Below, one piece after another: positions 9,099-17,321 of a stretch of 64,000 nt of DNA. The notes beneath the pieces are model-generated. The model saw only the letters and a list, made by a program, of their open reading frames with translations. It did no database searches and was not told where the DNA came from. Within the stretch, counting starts at the first letter, position 1, and each line of letters begins with the position of its first letter. Source of the stretch: Roseibium sp. MMSF_3412 (GTDB lineage: Bacteria > Pseudomonadota > Alphaproteobacteria > Rhizobiales > Stappiaceae). The stretch lies in assembly GCF_030733265.1 (NCBI RefSeq), contig NZ_JASHJI010000014.1, positions 89,199-153,198 of the forward strand, in the 5' to 3' direction. Made by a program: the position numbers and the translations under genes.

Positions 9099-10592
9099 GT
9101 GGTTCTGGGTTTGAAATCCGCCTCGGTGTTTTTCCGGCGAAACAAAGTGCAGAGCCGGGGCCAGGTTCCTGGCCCGGCTAGCATTGCGGTTTCCGGGTGG
9201 CTGCGCGGCTCTGACGGCGCTTGGTCTGCCGTTCGGGACGCGCTTGGGCCCCGGATCTCTGCGAGGTCGTCCGGGGCGGTGGCCATGTTCCTGTCCCTGT
9301 TTGTCTTCGATCCCTCATCCGCCGCCGATTTCGAGACGCTCAAGGGGCATGGCGGCCCCGTCATGGACATCACGGTGTCCAGAGACAGCGGACGTGTGGC
9401 AACGGCAAGTTTCGACAATGCGGTCGGGGTCTGGTCGGGCCGGGAACCGGACTGGCTGGACGGACACGAAGCCGCGGTCAAGGTGGTGCGCTTCGTCAAC
9501 GACGATCTCGTGGTGTCGGCCGGCGACGACAACGCCCTGATCCTGTGGAACCTTGAAGACGGCTCGCAGAAAAAGCTTGAAGGCCACACGGCGAAGGTCA
9601 TGGGACTCGCGGTGTCTCCGGACCGCACGATGATCGCCAGCGCAAGCTGGGATGCGAAAATCGGCCTGTGGCCGGTAGATGGCGGCGCACCGACATTCCT
9701 GAGCGGTCACAGTGCCGGCGTGAACAAGGTCGCGTTCTCAGCGGACGGGGCCTGGCTCTACTCTGCCTCCGTCGACGGCTCCATCATACTCTGGGACGTT
9801 GCCGCCAAGGCCGAAAAACGGGTCATCGTCCGAAACGGCTTCGGTGTGAACGTGCTGGCACTCGGTGGCAAGAACAGCAACGAGACCTGGGTGGCCTACG
9901 GGTCGCAGGATGGTGTCACCCGCATAGTTGACATTGAAACCGGTGACCGGCTGCACGATTTCACGCTGGAGCGGCGGCCCATTCTCGCCATGTCTCTCAG
10001 CGAGGACGGCAAACGGCTGGCGACCGGAGACGGGCATGGCTTTATCACCGTTTTTGACACGGAATCATGGTCGATTGAGTCCGACTTCAAAGCCGCCCTG
10101 AAGGGACCGATCTGGGCGCTCGCCTTTTCAAAGGATGGCGAAGTTCTGCATGCCGGCGGGATCGAGGATATCGTCTATTCCTGGCCTGTTGCCGGTCTTG
10201 GAAAGTTCGATCCGATGGCGAAGGAAACGCCCAATTTCCTGCGCAAGCCTGAACAGATGTCCAACGGCGAACGGCAGTTTGCGCGCAAATGTTCCATATG
10301 CCACGCCCTGACGGAGGGCAGTGCGCGCAAGGCGGGACCAAGCCTTTATGAGGTGTTCGGACGACGCGCGGGGACGCTGCCGGACTACCCCTATTCGAAA
10401 ACCCTGACCGGGTCTGATATAGTCTGGACCGAGGAGACGATCGACCAGCTGTTTCTGGATGGCCCGGATCACTTCATCCCCGGTTCGAAAATGCCGATGC
10501 AGGTGATCGCCAAGCCCGAGGACCGGACCGACCTGGTCAATTATCTGAAAGCGGCGGCCGGCTCGCAAAACAAGAACGGAGAAACACAATGA
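9099..10592 (+). CDS. WD40 beta-propeller fused to c-type cytochrome, FDH operon
   Basis: Residues from about 70 to 365 form seven WD40-like blades (repeated GH..V..V..S.D...ASAS.D..I.LW units). The last 100 residues are a class I cytochrome c with haem site CSICH at 398-402 and a likely Met ligand in GSKMPM near residue 466. The protein must be periplasmic because haem c is attached there. The hydrophobic stretch AVAMFLSLFVF followed by SSAAD is the probable export signal. The first in-frame ATG (9285) would leave no basic n-region, so I chose the GTG at 9099, which has AGGG 8 bases upstream; GTG 9126 and 9147 are alternatives. It sits 10 bases after the gamma gene and may take electrons from FDH or dock a partner. 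Confidence 0.8.
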   Translation: MVLGLKSASVFFRRNKVQSRGQVPGPASIAVSGWLRGSDGAWSAVRDALGPRISARSSGAVAMFLSLFVFDPSSAADFETLKGHGGPVMDITVSRDSGRVATASFDNAVGVWSGREPDWLDGHEAAVKVVRFVNDDLVVSAGDDNALILWNLEDGSQKKLEGHTAKVMGLAVSPDRTMIASASWDAKIGLWPVDGGAPTFLSGHSAGVNKVAFSADGAWLYSASVDGSIILWDVAAKAEKRVIVRNGFGVNVLALGGKNSNETWVAYGSQDGVTRIVDIETGDRLHDFTLERRPILAMSLSEDGKRLATGDGHGFITVFDTESWSIESDFKAALKGPIWALAFSKDGEVLHAGGIEDIVYSWPVAGLGKFDPMAKETPNFLRKPEQMSNGERQFARKCSICHALTEGSARKAGPSLYEVFGRRAGTLPDYPYSKTLTGSDIVWTEETIDQLFLDGPDHFIPGSKMPMQVIAKPEDRTDLVNYLKAAAGSQNKNGETQ

Positions 10593-10717
10593 GAGCTATG
10601 TTGGCGGCCTTTGCCGCAATCGTGGTGATTTCGATCGGCGCGAGCCAGGTTCTCGACCGCGCAGGTTTCTCCAGCGCCGAACAGGGCAGCAGTTCCTCCG
10701 TACGGCTGGGAGAGTAG
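10589..10717 (+). CDS. 42-residue single-pass membrane peptide, coupled to cytochrome gene
   Basis: The ATG at 10589 overlaps the stop of the WD40-cytochrome gene (ATGA). The frame runs 43 codons to TAG at 10715-10717. It encodes one hydrophobic segment (AMLAAFAAIVVISIGA, about residues 3-18) followed by a short polar, Ser-rich tail (residues 22-42). The coupled start, the coherent membrane segment and the codon use support a real small gene. It could anchor the cytochrome, or it could be a small exported subunit if the hydrophobic segment is cleaved. No family is recognised. Confidence 0.6.
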   Translation: MRAMLAAFAAIVVISIGASQVLDRAGFSSAEQGSSSSVRLGE

Positions 10718-10752
10718 ACCTGTCCCGCTGCCTGGCAGCAACACGTTACGCT

Positions 10753-11310
10753 TTACATCATCGCGCCTAGCGATTTTTCCGTGAAGACCCGGATATAGTC
10801 GCCGGGCGAAGAACCTGCCCAGAAGACCCACAGGCGATTGGGATTCTGACGGTCGACCCAGACCCGGTCGCCTGGCTCCAGCCCGCGCAGTTCGGTACTT
10901 ATGTAGTTCACATCGTTGTTCGCGAGGAAATCGGTTGCCGCCATCGTGTCCTGAAACGCGGCGATCCCCAGAACGGGTGCATCGAAGTCAACGTAGCCAT
11001 AGTGGACGCCTGCAAAACTGTCGAAGAAGACATAGTGGCTTGCGATGGTTTCGCCTTGCCGGATGATGCCGTTGTCTCCTCCGAAATCGACCCTGATCGG
11101 TTCCGTCAGAACAATGTTCTGGTCCTCATCGAATGCGTAAAGATTGTCCGTGTTGAAGTTATCGGCACCGACGCTGAAAGGCGTACTCGTGTCCAGAAGA
11201 ACAAACTTGCCATTGCCGCGCTGATCGACGATTTCGCCGCCCAGAACGACGGCCATTGCGGGGCTTGCACAAATCAGCGCAAGACCTGCCGGGATGAGTT
11301 TCTTCAGCAT
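10753..11310 (-). CDS. Secreted hypothetical protein
   Basis: 185 residues from an ATG at 11310 with GGAGG 6 bases upstream. A clear Sec signal peptide is visible (MLKKLIPAGLALICASPAMA, cut after residue 20). The mature part is acidic and rich in beta-type sequence, with Asp/Asn-rich loops (about residues 45-65) and a C-terminal stretch GDRVWVDRQNPNRLWVFWAG. I do not recognise the family. It lies downstream of tupA on the same strand, 115 bases away, and converges on the FDH operon, so it may be co-transcribed with the tungstate importer, but nothing in it indicates metal binding. Confidence 0.65.
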   Translation of the reverse strand: MLKKLIPAGLALICASPAMAVVLGGEIVDQRGNGKFVLLDTSTPFSVGADNFNTDNLYAFDEDQNIVLTEPIRVDFGGDNGIIRQGETIASHYVFFDSFAGVHYGYVDFDAPVLGIAAFQDTMAATDFLANNDVNYISTELRGLEPGDRVWVDRQNPNRLWVFWAGSSPGDYIRVFTEKSLGAMM

Positions 11311-11425
11311 GCCGCCTCCAACCAGAATGGAAGCAGCATGCCGTATCGGCGCGGACGTCAACAAGCGCGAACCGGTCACAGTCTCGTGTACGAAGCTGGC
11401 TCCGCTCCGGTCGGTTCAACCGATG

Positions 11426-12262
11426 TCAGCTGGAGCCGTCATTGGCATTCGGGAAGAACAGCTGCTGGCCGTCGACCGTGTAATCCGCGATTGCCGCCTG
11501 GCCTTCTTTTGACAGCAGCCAGTCGGCGAACACCTGGCCCATTTCGGCCTTCACGTGCGGATGCACCTCGGGGTTCACCACGATCACGCCGTACTGGTTG
11601 AACATTCGCGGATCACCTTCAACCATGATTTCGTGCGTCGCCTTGTTTCCAAAAGCGATCCAAGTCGCCCGGTCTGTCATGACATAGGCATCCATGCCGA
11701 TGGCGGTGTTCAACGTGGATCCCATGCCTGACCCGGTTTCCCGGTACCAGGTCCCCGACGAAGCGGCTGCATCAATGTTCGCGGCTTTCCAGAGCCGGAG
11801 CTCCGCCTTGTGTGTGCCGCTGTCGTCACCGCGCGAGGCGAACGGCGTCTCGCTCTCCGCGATCTTTGGCAAAGCGTCGATCGCGTCACGGCTGCCCCTG
11901 ATACCAGCCGGGTCGGAGGCGGGCCCGACAATCACGAAGTCATTATACATGACATCGGCGCGGGAGATGCCGAACCCGTCGGCAACGAATTTTTCTTCGG
12001 ACGGCTTTGAATGGACCAGAAGCACGTCGCCGTCTCCATTGACGGCATTGCGGATCGCCTGACCCGTGCCGACAGCGACAACCCGGACTTCGATCCCGGT
12101 CTTGTCCCGAAAGGCGGGAAGAATATGGTCGAAAAGGCCTGAATTCTGGGTCGACGTGGTCGATTGAATGATGATGAACTTCTCATCGGCAATCGAGGCG
12201 GAGACAGTTACCGCCGCGAGAACAATGGTTGCGAGCGCAAGGCTCATCAGGCGTCTGATCAA
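11426..12262 (-). CDS. tupA: Tungstate ABC transporter, periplasmic binding protein
   Basis: A 278-residue binding protein. The signal peptide covers residues 1-25 (cut near SIADE). The mature N-terminus carries the STTSTQNSGL motif, and GTGQAIRNAVNGDGDVLL and SRGDDSGTHKAE follow; these are hallmarks of TupA, the high-affinity tungstate binding protein, and separate it from molybdate-binding ModA. The start is a TTG at 12262 whose TTGA overlaps the tupC stop, with an ideal AGGAGG about 6 bases upstream; the ATG at 12247 is the alternative. It is the last gene of tupBCA. Confidence 0.92.
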   Translation of the reverse strand: MIRRLMSLALATIVLAAVTVSASIADEKFIIIQSTTSTQNSGLFDHILPAFRDKTGIEVRVVAVGTGQAIRNAVNGDGDVLLVHSKPSEEKFVADGFGISRADVMYNDFVIVGPASDPAGIRGSRDAIDALPKIAESETPFASRGDDSGTHKAELRLWKAANIDAAASSGTWYRETGSGMGSTLNTAIGMDAYVMTDRATWIAFGNKATHEIMVEGDPRMFNQYGVIVVNPEVHPHVKAEMGQVFADWLLSKEGQAAIADYTVDGQQLFFPNANDGSS

Positions 12263-13077
12263 AATGTCCTCCTGGAAGTTTCCGCCAGAGTTCGGGTGTT
12301 GGGACCAAGGTAAAGTCTGCCGTCATGCCATGCGCGTGCCGGTTCGCTTTGAGGGGTGTTCAGAACCTGATGGGCAGAACCGGTTTCCGCGACAACGCCA
12401 TCCTGGAGAAAGATAACGTCCTCGCCGAGGCGATGCGCCTGACCTGTGTCATGGGTAACGAGAACGATCGTGACGCCGCGCGCATTTGCTTCCAGCACAA
12501 GGGTTTCGATCGCTGCGGTCGAGGCCGGATCGAGATTGGCCGTCGGCTCGTCGAGAAACAGGAGGTCGGGGTCACAGGCAAGCGCCCGGACCACCGCCAG
12601 CCGTTGCTGTTCTCCGCCGGAGAGAACGCGCGCGGGCCGTTTTGCAAGATGATCGAGACCGGCAGCGGCAAGGGCGTCGTCGATCTTCCTTGCACGCTCG
12701 GAACCGCGCAGTCCACGCACCGACAGGGCAAATTTGAGATTGGCAAGAACGGACCGGCGCAACAGGACCGGGCGCTGAAACACCATGGCCTGCGCCTGCC
12801 GGACCTGTTTTGTAAGCGGCTGTCCCTGCCATGAGATCATGCCTTGCTGCGGCTGGATCAGCCCGTGGAGCAATCGCAGAAGCAGGCTTTTGCCAGCGCC
12901 GTTCGGTCCCATGACAAGGGTTCGCGATCCTTTTCGGATCGACACATCGACACCATTCAGAAGCCGCTGGCCGCTTGCTTCGAACACAAGCCCGCGTGCT
13001 TCCAGAAGCGGCTCGGGTGTCAGCAACTGACGCGGAGCGGAGGGTGCGGCGGGCATATCGAAACCGGCGTCACGCAT
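12259..13077 (-). CDS. tupC: Tungstate ABC transporter, ATP-binding protein
   Basis: A 272-residue ABC ATPase with Walker A GPNGAGKS (about residues 57-64), signature LSGGEQQRLA (about 148-157), Walker B DLLFLDEP (about 169-176) and the H-loop VTHD. It is a short, single-domain importer ATPase without the C-terminal regulatory domain found in ModC. It overlaps tupB by 8 bases and tupA by 4, so the three genes form one transcription and translation unit. Confidence 0.92.
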   Translation of the reverse strand: MRDAGFDMPAAPSAPRQLLTPEPLLEARGLVFEASGQRLLNGVDVSIRKGSRTLVMGPNGAGKSLLLRLLHGLIQPQQGMISWQGQPLTKQVRQAQAMVFQRPVLLRRSVLANLKFALSVRGLRGSERARKIDDALAAAGLDHLAKRPARVLSGGEQQRLAVVRALACDPDLLFLDEPTANLDPASTAAIETLVLEANARGVTIVLVTHDTGQAHRLGEDVIFLQDGVVAETGSAHQVLNTPQSEPARAWHDGRLYLGPNTRTLAETSRRTF

Positions 13078-13777
13078 AGGCGGCCCTCACGGCCGAGGCC
13101 TTCAGGGCCATGACGCAGGCGGTCACCGTAAAGGCGATTGCCAGCAGAACGACACCAAGTGCGAGGGCGAGCTGGAGGTTTCCTTTCGAAGTTTCCAACG
13201 CGATGGTCGTTGTCATCACGCGGGTCACGTGGTTGATGTTGCCGCCGACGATCAGGACCGCGCCGACTTCGGCGACCGCCCGGCCGAACCCGGCCAAGGC
13301 GACGGTCAAAAGGCTGTAGCGGGCATCCCAGAGCAGGGACAACAACCGGTCCAGTGCACCGACCCCGAGCGATGCAAACTGTTCGGCGTATTCGCGGTTC
13401 AGGTCTTCGACCACCTGCCGCGTCAGCGCGGCCACGATGGGTGTGACGATGATCATCTGGGCGATGATCATTGCGCTCGGCGTATAAAGCAGGCGAAGCG
13501 GGCCGAATGGACCGGAGGCCGACAGCATCAGGTAGACGACAAGACCGACCACGACCGGCGGCAATCCCATCAGCGCGTTCAGCGCGACTGTCAGAAGCGT
13601 TCTGCCGGGAAACCGGAAAACCCCGACGGCAGCGCCAAGCGGCAGTCCGATCAGGCAGGCGAAAAAGACGGCCGTGAGGGTCACCCGCATCGACAGGCCG
13701 ATGATTTCCAGGAGATCCGGATCAAGTGCGAAGACGAGGGCGAATGCCCCGCCAAGGACGCTCCAGAAACCGTCCAT
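13070..13777 (-). CDS. tupB: Tungstate ABC transporter, permease
   Basis: A 235-residue inner-membrane permease with about five to six transmembrane helices. It contains the binding-protein-dependent transport (EAA) loop seen as EVGAVLIVGGNINHVTRVMTT near residues 175-195, including the FGRAVAEVGA segment characteristic of TupB. It is the first gene of tupBCA. GGAGG lies about 11 bases before the ATG. The upstream DNA holds a small CCCAA-GCT-TTGGG inverted repeat at 13791-13803, close to the ribosome binding site. Confidence 0.92.
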   Translation of the reverse strand: MDGFWSVLGGAFALVFALDPDLLEIIGLSMRVTLTAVFFACLIGLPLGAAVGVFRFPGRTLLTVALNALMGLPPVVVGLVVYLMLSASGPFGPLRLLYTPSAMIIAQMIIVTPIVAALTRQVVEDLNREYAEQFASLGVGALDRLLSLLWDARYSLLTVALAGFGRAVAEVGAVLIVGGNINHVTRVMTTTIALETSKGNLQLALALGVVLLAIAFTVTACVMALKASAVRAAYA

Positions 13778-13904
13778 TTATGCTTTTCCTCCCAAGCTTT
13801 GGGAAAAAATAGCGTAAAATGCACAAAAATCCAACTCAAACCTGGCGCGAAGACGAACTCGGGTGCGACTTGTCGGTACGCGAAGACGCCGTGGCCTGAC
13901 GGCG

Positions 13905-14285
13905 TTATGCAGCGCCCTGTTCTTCGAGCACTTTCCTGGCAACCCGGAAGCACTCCAGGGCCTGCGGCACACCGCAATAAATGCCGACCACGTGGATGAT
14001 GGCCTGGATTTCCTTCTTGGAGACGCCGTTGTTGATGGCACCCCTGCAATGGATTTCCCACTCGGTCATTTTGCCGAGCGCGCCGATCATCGCGAGGTTC
14101 ATCATGGAGCGGGTCTTGGGGTCGATGACGTCGTCACCCCAGCCGAACCCCCAGCACCAGGCGGTCATTGCCTCCTGAAACGGGCGTGTGAAATCATCCG
14201 CCTTTGCCAGATTGTTTTCGACATATTCGGCGCCGAGCGTCGCCTTGCGCTGCTCCAGTCCCTTTTCGAACAGATCCTGATCCAT
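13905..14285 (-). CDS. Carboxymuconolactone decarboxylase family protein
   Basis: A 126-residue, all-helical PcaC-like protein. The core NLAMIGALGKMTEWEIHCRGAINNG (split around residues 62-87) and the C-terminal GVSKKEIQAIIHVVGIYCG are typical of 4-carboxymuconolactone decarboxylases, which usually form hexamers. There is no AhpD CxxC redox motif, which argues for a decarboxylase- or lactonase-like role over a peroxidase. It is the last gene of the minus-strand arm that begins with the RpiR regulator, three bases after the aldehyde dehydrogenase. No protocatechuate genes are nearby, so its substrate is probably not the classical one. Confidence 0.82.
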   Translation of the reverse strand: MDQDLFEKGLEQRKATLGAEYVENNLAKADDFTRPFQEAMTAWCWGFGWGDDVIDPKTRSMMNLAMIGALGKMTEWEIHCRGAINNGVSKKEIQAIIHVVGIYCGVPQALECFRVARKVLEEQGAA

Positions 14286-14288
14286 CTC

Positions 14289-15740
14289 TTACCTCAGTTT
14301 GATCGCGACATTTTTCGTTTGAACGTAGTTGAGCAGCGCTTCGCGGCCCTTCTCGCGACCGTAGCCGGATTTGCTGAAACCGCCAAAGGGGGTCTCGACG
14401 CCGCCGGCGTACCATTCATTGACGAACACCTGGCCGGCACGAAGTGCTCTGGTCGCCCGCATGGCGCGGTCGATGTCGGACGTGAAGACTCCTGCGACCA
14501 ACCCATACGGTGTTCCATTGGCGATCCGGATGGCCTCTTCCTCGGTGCAGAACTTCAGGACAGACAGAACCGGTCCGAAGACCTCGTCGTTGGCGATCGT
14601 CATCTCGGGCGTGACGCCTGTCAGTACCGTCGGTTCGAGAAAGTAACCCGGCCGGTTCATCCGCCGTCCGCCGGTGGCGGTGCGGGCACCGTCGCGTTCG
14701 GCCTTTGAAACCATTCCGGCCGCGCGCTGGCACTGGCCTTCGGAAATCATCGGGCCCATGTTTGCGCCAAAATCCGGAAACCCGAGGCCGTCGCCGACAT
14801 CGAGGTCTTCCGCCATGGCAACGATGCCGTCGACCAGCTTGTCGTGAATCCTTTCGTGCGCGACGACGCGCGACATCGCCGAACAGACCTGGCCGGCATT
14901 GAAATAGATGCCCCAACGGACATCGGAGAGAAAAGCATCCAGATCGGCATCATCATGGACAATCGCGGCGGACTTGCCGCCGAGTTCGAGCACACAGGGC
15001 ACCACGTTCCGTGCCGCAGCCGTTGCGATGGCTGTTCCGGTCTGAACCGAGCCGGTGAAGACGATCTGGTTGACGCCGGGGTGGGCCGTCAGCGCAGCGC
15101 CGGTGTCCTTGCCCAGTCCGCACAGGATATTGAGCGCGCCGTCGGGCAGGCCGCAGGCGAGCGCTGCATCTGCAAAATACCGGTTGGTGAGCGGGTCGAG
15201 TTCGGGTGTCTTCACGACAACGGAACAGCCGACGGCAAGCGCGGCTGACAGTGAGCGAGCCGTCATTTCCATCGGGTAGTTCCAGGGAATGATCTGGGCG
15301 GAAACACCGAACGGTTCGTGGGTCGTGAAATCGAAGTAGCCGCCGCCGAGCGGGATGGAGCGGCCTTCCATTGTTTCGGCCTGGTTCCCGTAATATTCGA
15401 AGTAGCGCGCCGCGCCTTCAAGTTCGAGCCTTGCTTCCCAGAGCGGCTTGCCGGCTTCGCGCGTCAGGATCGGCGCGATCTCGTCGATCCGGTCGAGAAT
15501 GTACTCTCCCATTTTTCGAACGATGCGGCCGCGTTCCACGGGGCGAAGGTCCGACCAGGCGCCATTTGCACTGAGGGCCTCGGCCGCCGAAACCGCGCGG
15601 TCGACATCGCCCTCGTCCGCAATCGCCTGGTCCGCGACCCGCTCACCGGTCGAGGGATCGAGAACCTCGATATGTCCAGCGCCACCTTCGCAGTAGTCGC
15701 CGTCAATAAAGTTGTGCCAATAGGCCGGGATATCCGTCAC
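14289..15740 (-). CDS. NAD(P)-dependent aldehyde dehydrogenase
   Basis: A 483-residue ALDH superfamily enzyme. Catalytic residues are visible: Asn154 (PWNYP), Lys177 (KTPE, replacing the usual KPAE), Glu252 (LELGGKS) and nucleophile Cys286 (NAGQVCSAM). Length and motifs fit betaine-aldehyde or semialdehyde dehydrogenases, but the substrate cannot be read from sequence. It overlaps the sulfotransferase-like gene by 4 bases (ATGA). In this locus it may oxidise an aldehyde released by demethylation or ring cleavage. Confidence 0.9.
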   Translation of the reverse strand: MTDIPAYWHNFIDGDYCEGGAGHIEVLDPSTGERVADQAIADEGDVDRAVSAAEALSANGAWSDLRPVERGRIVRKMGEYILDRIDEIAPILTREAGKPLWEARLELEGAARYFEYYGNQAETMEGRSIPLGGGYFDFTTHEPFGVSAQIIPWNYPMEMTARSLSAALAVGCSVVVKTPELDPLTNRYFADAALACGLPDGALNILCGLGKDTGAALTAHPGVNQIVFTGSVQTGTAIATAAARNVVPCVLELGGKSAAIVHDDADLDAFLSDVRWGIYFNAGQVCSAMSRVVAHERIHDKLVDGIVAMAEDLDVGDGLGFPDFGANMGPMISEGQCQRAAGMVSKAERDGARTATGGRRMNRPGYFLEPTVLTGVTPEMTIANDEVFGPVLSVLKFCTEEEAIRIANGTPYGLVAGVFTSDIDRAMRATRALRAGQVFVNEWYAGGVETPFGGFSKSGYGREKGREALLNYVQTKNVAIKLR

Positions 15741-16480
15741 TTTGCCCTGATCCTGTAGGAATGAAGTCTGTCGTAGTGGGGTTTCATGCGCCGATGGACA
15801 TGACGCACGCGTTCTGGCGCATCGTCCAGTTCAACGTAGCGCCGTTTTTGCGGCCGGAGACCGGTCGAGTTCCTGAGATTGGCGTGGAAGGATCCGCCGT
15901 CCCACCAGCTGTATTGTGCCGTGTCAGCCCCCGCTTCCCAGGTGAGAGCATCGGCAATGAAGGGAATTCCGACCGCGTTGCAAAACGCTCTTACCGTGCC
16001 GTCCGGGTTTTCCAGAAGGTCGTCGCTGTCGATGACCGGCGGGGCCTTGCCGTGCAAGGCGTGAAGCAGGTCGAAAAGCGCGCGCTGTTCGGGAAAGCCG
16101 ACCTCGGCACTGTCGAAGTCGGGCCACTTGTCGTACATGGAGGTGATCGTGAGCGCGGGATCTCGGATCAGGAAAGCATGCGTAAAATGGGACAGGAACT
16201 CTTCGTCCCACATGTGGCTGACATAATGCGGGAAGTCCTTGATGAAGACCGGACCAGCCTCGGCCCGCGTCCGGATGTCTTCCCAAACACTCTCAAGGGT
16301 CAGGCCCGGCGTGGTCTTCTCGCCCGGCCGCCATCTCGGCCAGAGGGGATTTGCGCCCTGGTACCACGCTTCGCCGAACGGTTCGTGCAGGCAGTCCAGA
16401 TCGCCGCGCTGGCGCATCATCCATTCAAAGGCGGTCGAGGTCGAGCGGGGCACCGCCCAGAGCGCAACGATCTTATGCAT
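15737..16480 (-). CDS. Sulfotransferase-family protein
   Basis: 247 residues from an ATG at 16480 that overlaps the preceding gene by 8 bases, with GGAGAGG just upstream. The N-terminal loop AVPRSTSTAFEW (about residues 9-20) is the 5'-phosphosulfate-binding P-loop of sulfotransferases. HEPFGEAWY (about residues 32-40) and FIKDFPHYVSHM (about 79-90) match the 'sulfotransferase family' proteins found in bacterial catabolic clusters. The fold would bind PAPS or a related nucleotide. Why a sulfotransferase sits inside a degradation operon is unclear; it may act on a different donor or acceptor. Confidence 0.8.
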   Translation of the reverse strand: MHKIVALWAVPRSTSTAFEWMMRQRGDLDCLHEPFGEAWYQGANPLWPRWRPGEKTTPGLTLESVWEDIRTRAEAGPVFIKDFPHYVSHMWDEEFLSHFTHAFLIRDPALTITSMYDKWPDFDSAEVGFPEQRALFDLLHALHGKAPPVIDSDDLLENPDGTVRAFCNAVGIPFIADALTWEAGADTAQYSWWDGGSFHANLRNSTGLRPQKRRYVELDDAPERVRHVHRRMKPHYDRLHSYRIRAK

Positions 16481-17321
16481 TGAGCCTCTCCAGCAACTGT
16501 CCGTGCCTGCCTTCCGGCGCCAGCTCGAGCGAGCGGAAAATTCGCCAGTAAAGGGCGGTGTCGTGCGCGATGACTGGTTTGCCAAGCTGCTCTTCCAGAT
16601 GCGGGGTCAGATGCAGCATGCGCTGCGGCTGGTTATTTTCCCCGGTCCGGAAGTTGACCATGCCGTTGGCAAGGTAGGCATCGGCACCTGGCGCCTTGTC
16701 GGCAACAAATTCGAAGCTGCGCCGGGCAAGATCGCCGTCGAAGATCCACCTCTTGCGGTTCACGTCCTCCTGGTTCTTGAACCAGCCCTGGTCGACAAAG
16801 TTCCCGGCCCACAGGACGTCGAAACCGGCTTCCTTCAGGAAGCCGATCGTTCCCTGCCACCATTCCGGCCAGTGATAGACCGCATTGAGAGCAACCTTTT
16901 CGACATTCATTTCCCGCAGCGCCTCGACCATCGCGTAGCCTGCCATGTGAAACGCAAGGCCGTGTTTGTCGCTCAGCCGCGCGCAGAAATCGGCAATACC
17001 CTGAACACCCTTGCCGGAGGCGTGCACCCAGTTTGAACCGACCTGTGCGCAGACATCGGCGCCATTGTTGGCCATGACCGAGGCGAACTCCTCCAGCATG
17101 GCAAAGTTCTGCGTGCGCTGGTCGAGCCGGTGCCGGTAGTCGGGCACATGAAGCATCCAGCCGTGGACACCGACACTGCCGGGGGCAATGCGCAGGAAAT
17201 CGCTTGGGGCGGCGTCCCAGTCATGGGGCGGGCAGGTGAAACCGACCTGATGCGGAAACAGTTTCTGCTCCTCGGTCCATTCCAGCGGCATGCCTTGCGC
17301 ATCGGACCCGGTCGCGGACAT
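16473..17321 (-). CDS. Asp/Glu racemase-fold enzyme (maleate isomerase / arylmalonate decarboxylase-like)
   Basis: A 282-residue protein of the family that includes maleate cis-trans isomerase and arylmalonate decarboxylase. The first catalytic cysteine appears to be Cys91 in the ADVCAQVGSNW segment. At the place where a second Cys is normally found in an SCTNLRT-like motif, this protein reads NGMVNFRT (about residues 219-226). LGKPVIAHDTALYW (237-250) matches the conserved helix that follows. One-cysteine members are known for decarboxylation, so the chemistry may be decarboxylation or isomerisation without the two-Cys racemase mechanism. It is translationally coupled to the Rieske gene (TGATG) and overlaps the next gene by 8 bases. 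Confidence 0.72.
   Translation of the reverse strand: MSATGSDAQGMPLEWTEEQKLFPHQVGFTCPPHDWDAAPSDFLRIAPGSVGVHGWMLHVPDYRHRLDQRTQNFAMLEEFASVMANNGADVCAQVGSNWVHASGKGVQGIADFCARLSDKHGLAFHMAGYAMVEALREMNVEKVALNAVYHWPEWWQGTIGFLKEAGFDVLWAGNFVDQGWFKNQEDVNRKRWIFDGDLARRSFEFVADKAPGADAYLANGMVNFRTGENNQPQRMLHLTPHLEEQLGKPVIAHDTALYWRIFRSLELAPEGRHGQLLERLNA

Noticed and set aside
9184..9287. Frameshift joining a leader-like frame (9184) to the WD40-cytochrome gene
   Set aside because: The alternate frame starts with TTG and only loosely resembles a leader; the in-frame GTG at 9099 with AGGG upstream explains translation without a frameshift.
13778..13904. Molybdenum/tungsten cofactor riboswitch upstream of tupB
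   Set aside because: The 127-base gap shows only one small inverted repeat (CCCAA-GCT-TTGGG) near the ribosome binding site and not the multi-stem structure expected for a Moco riboswitch.
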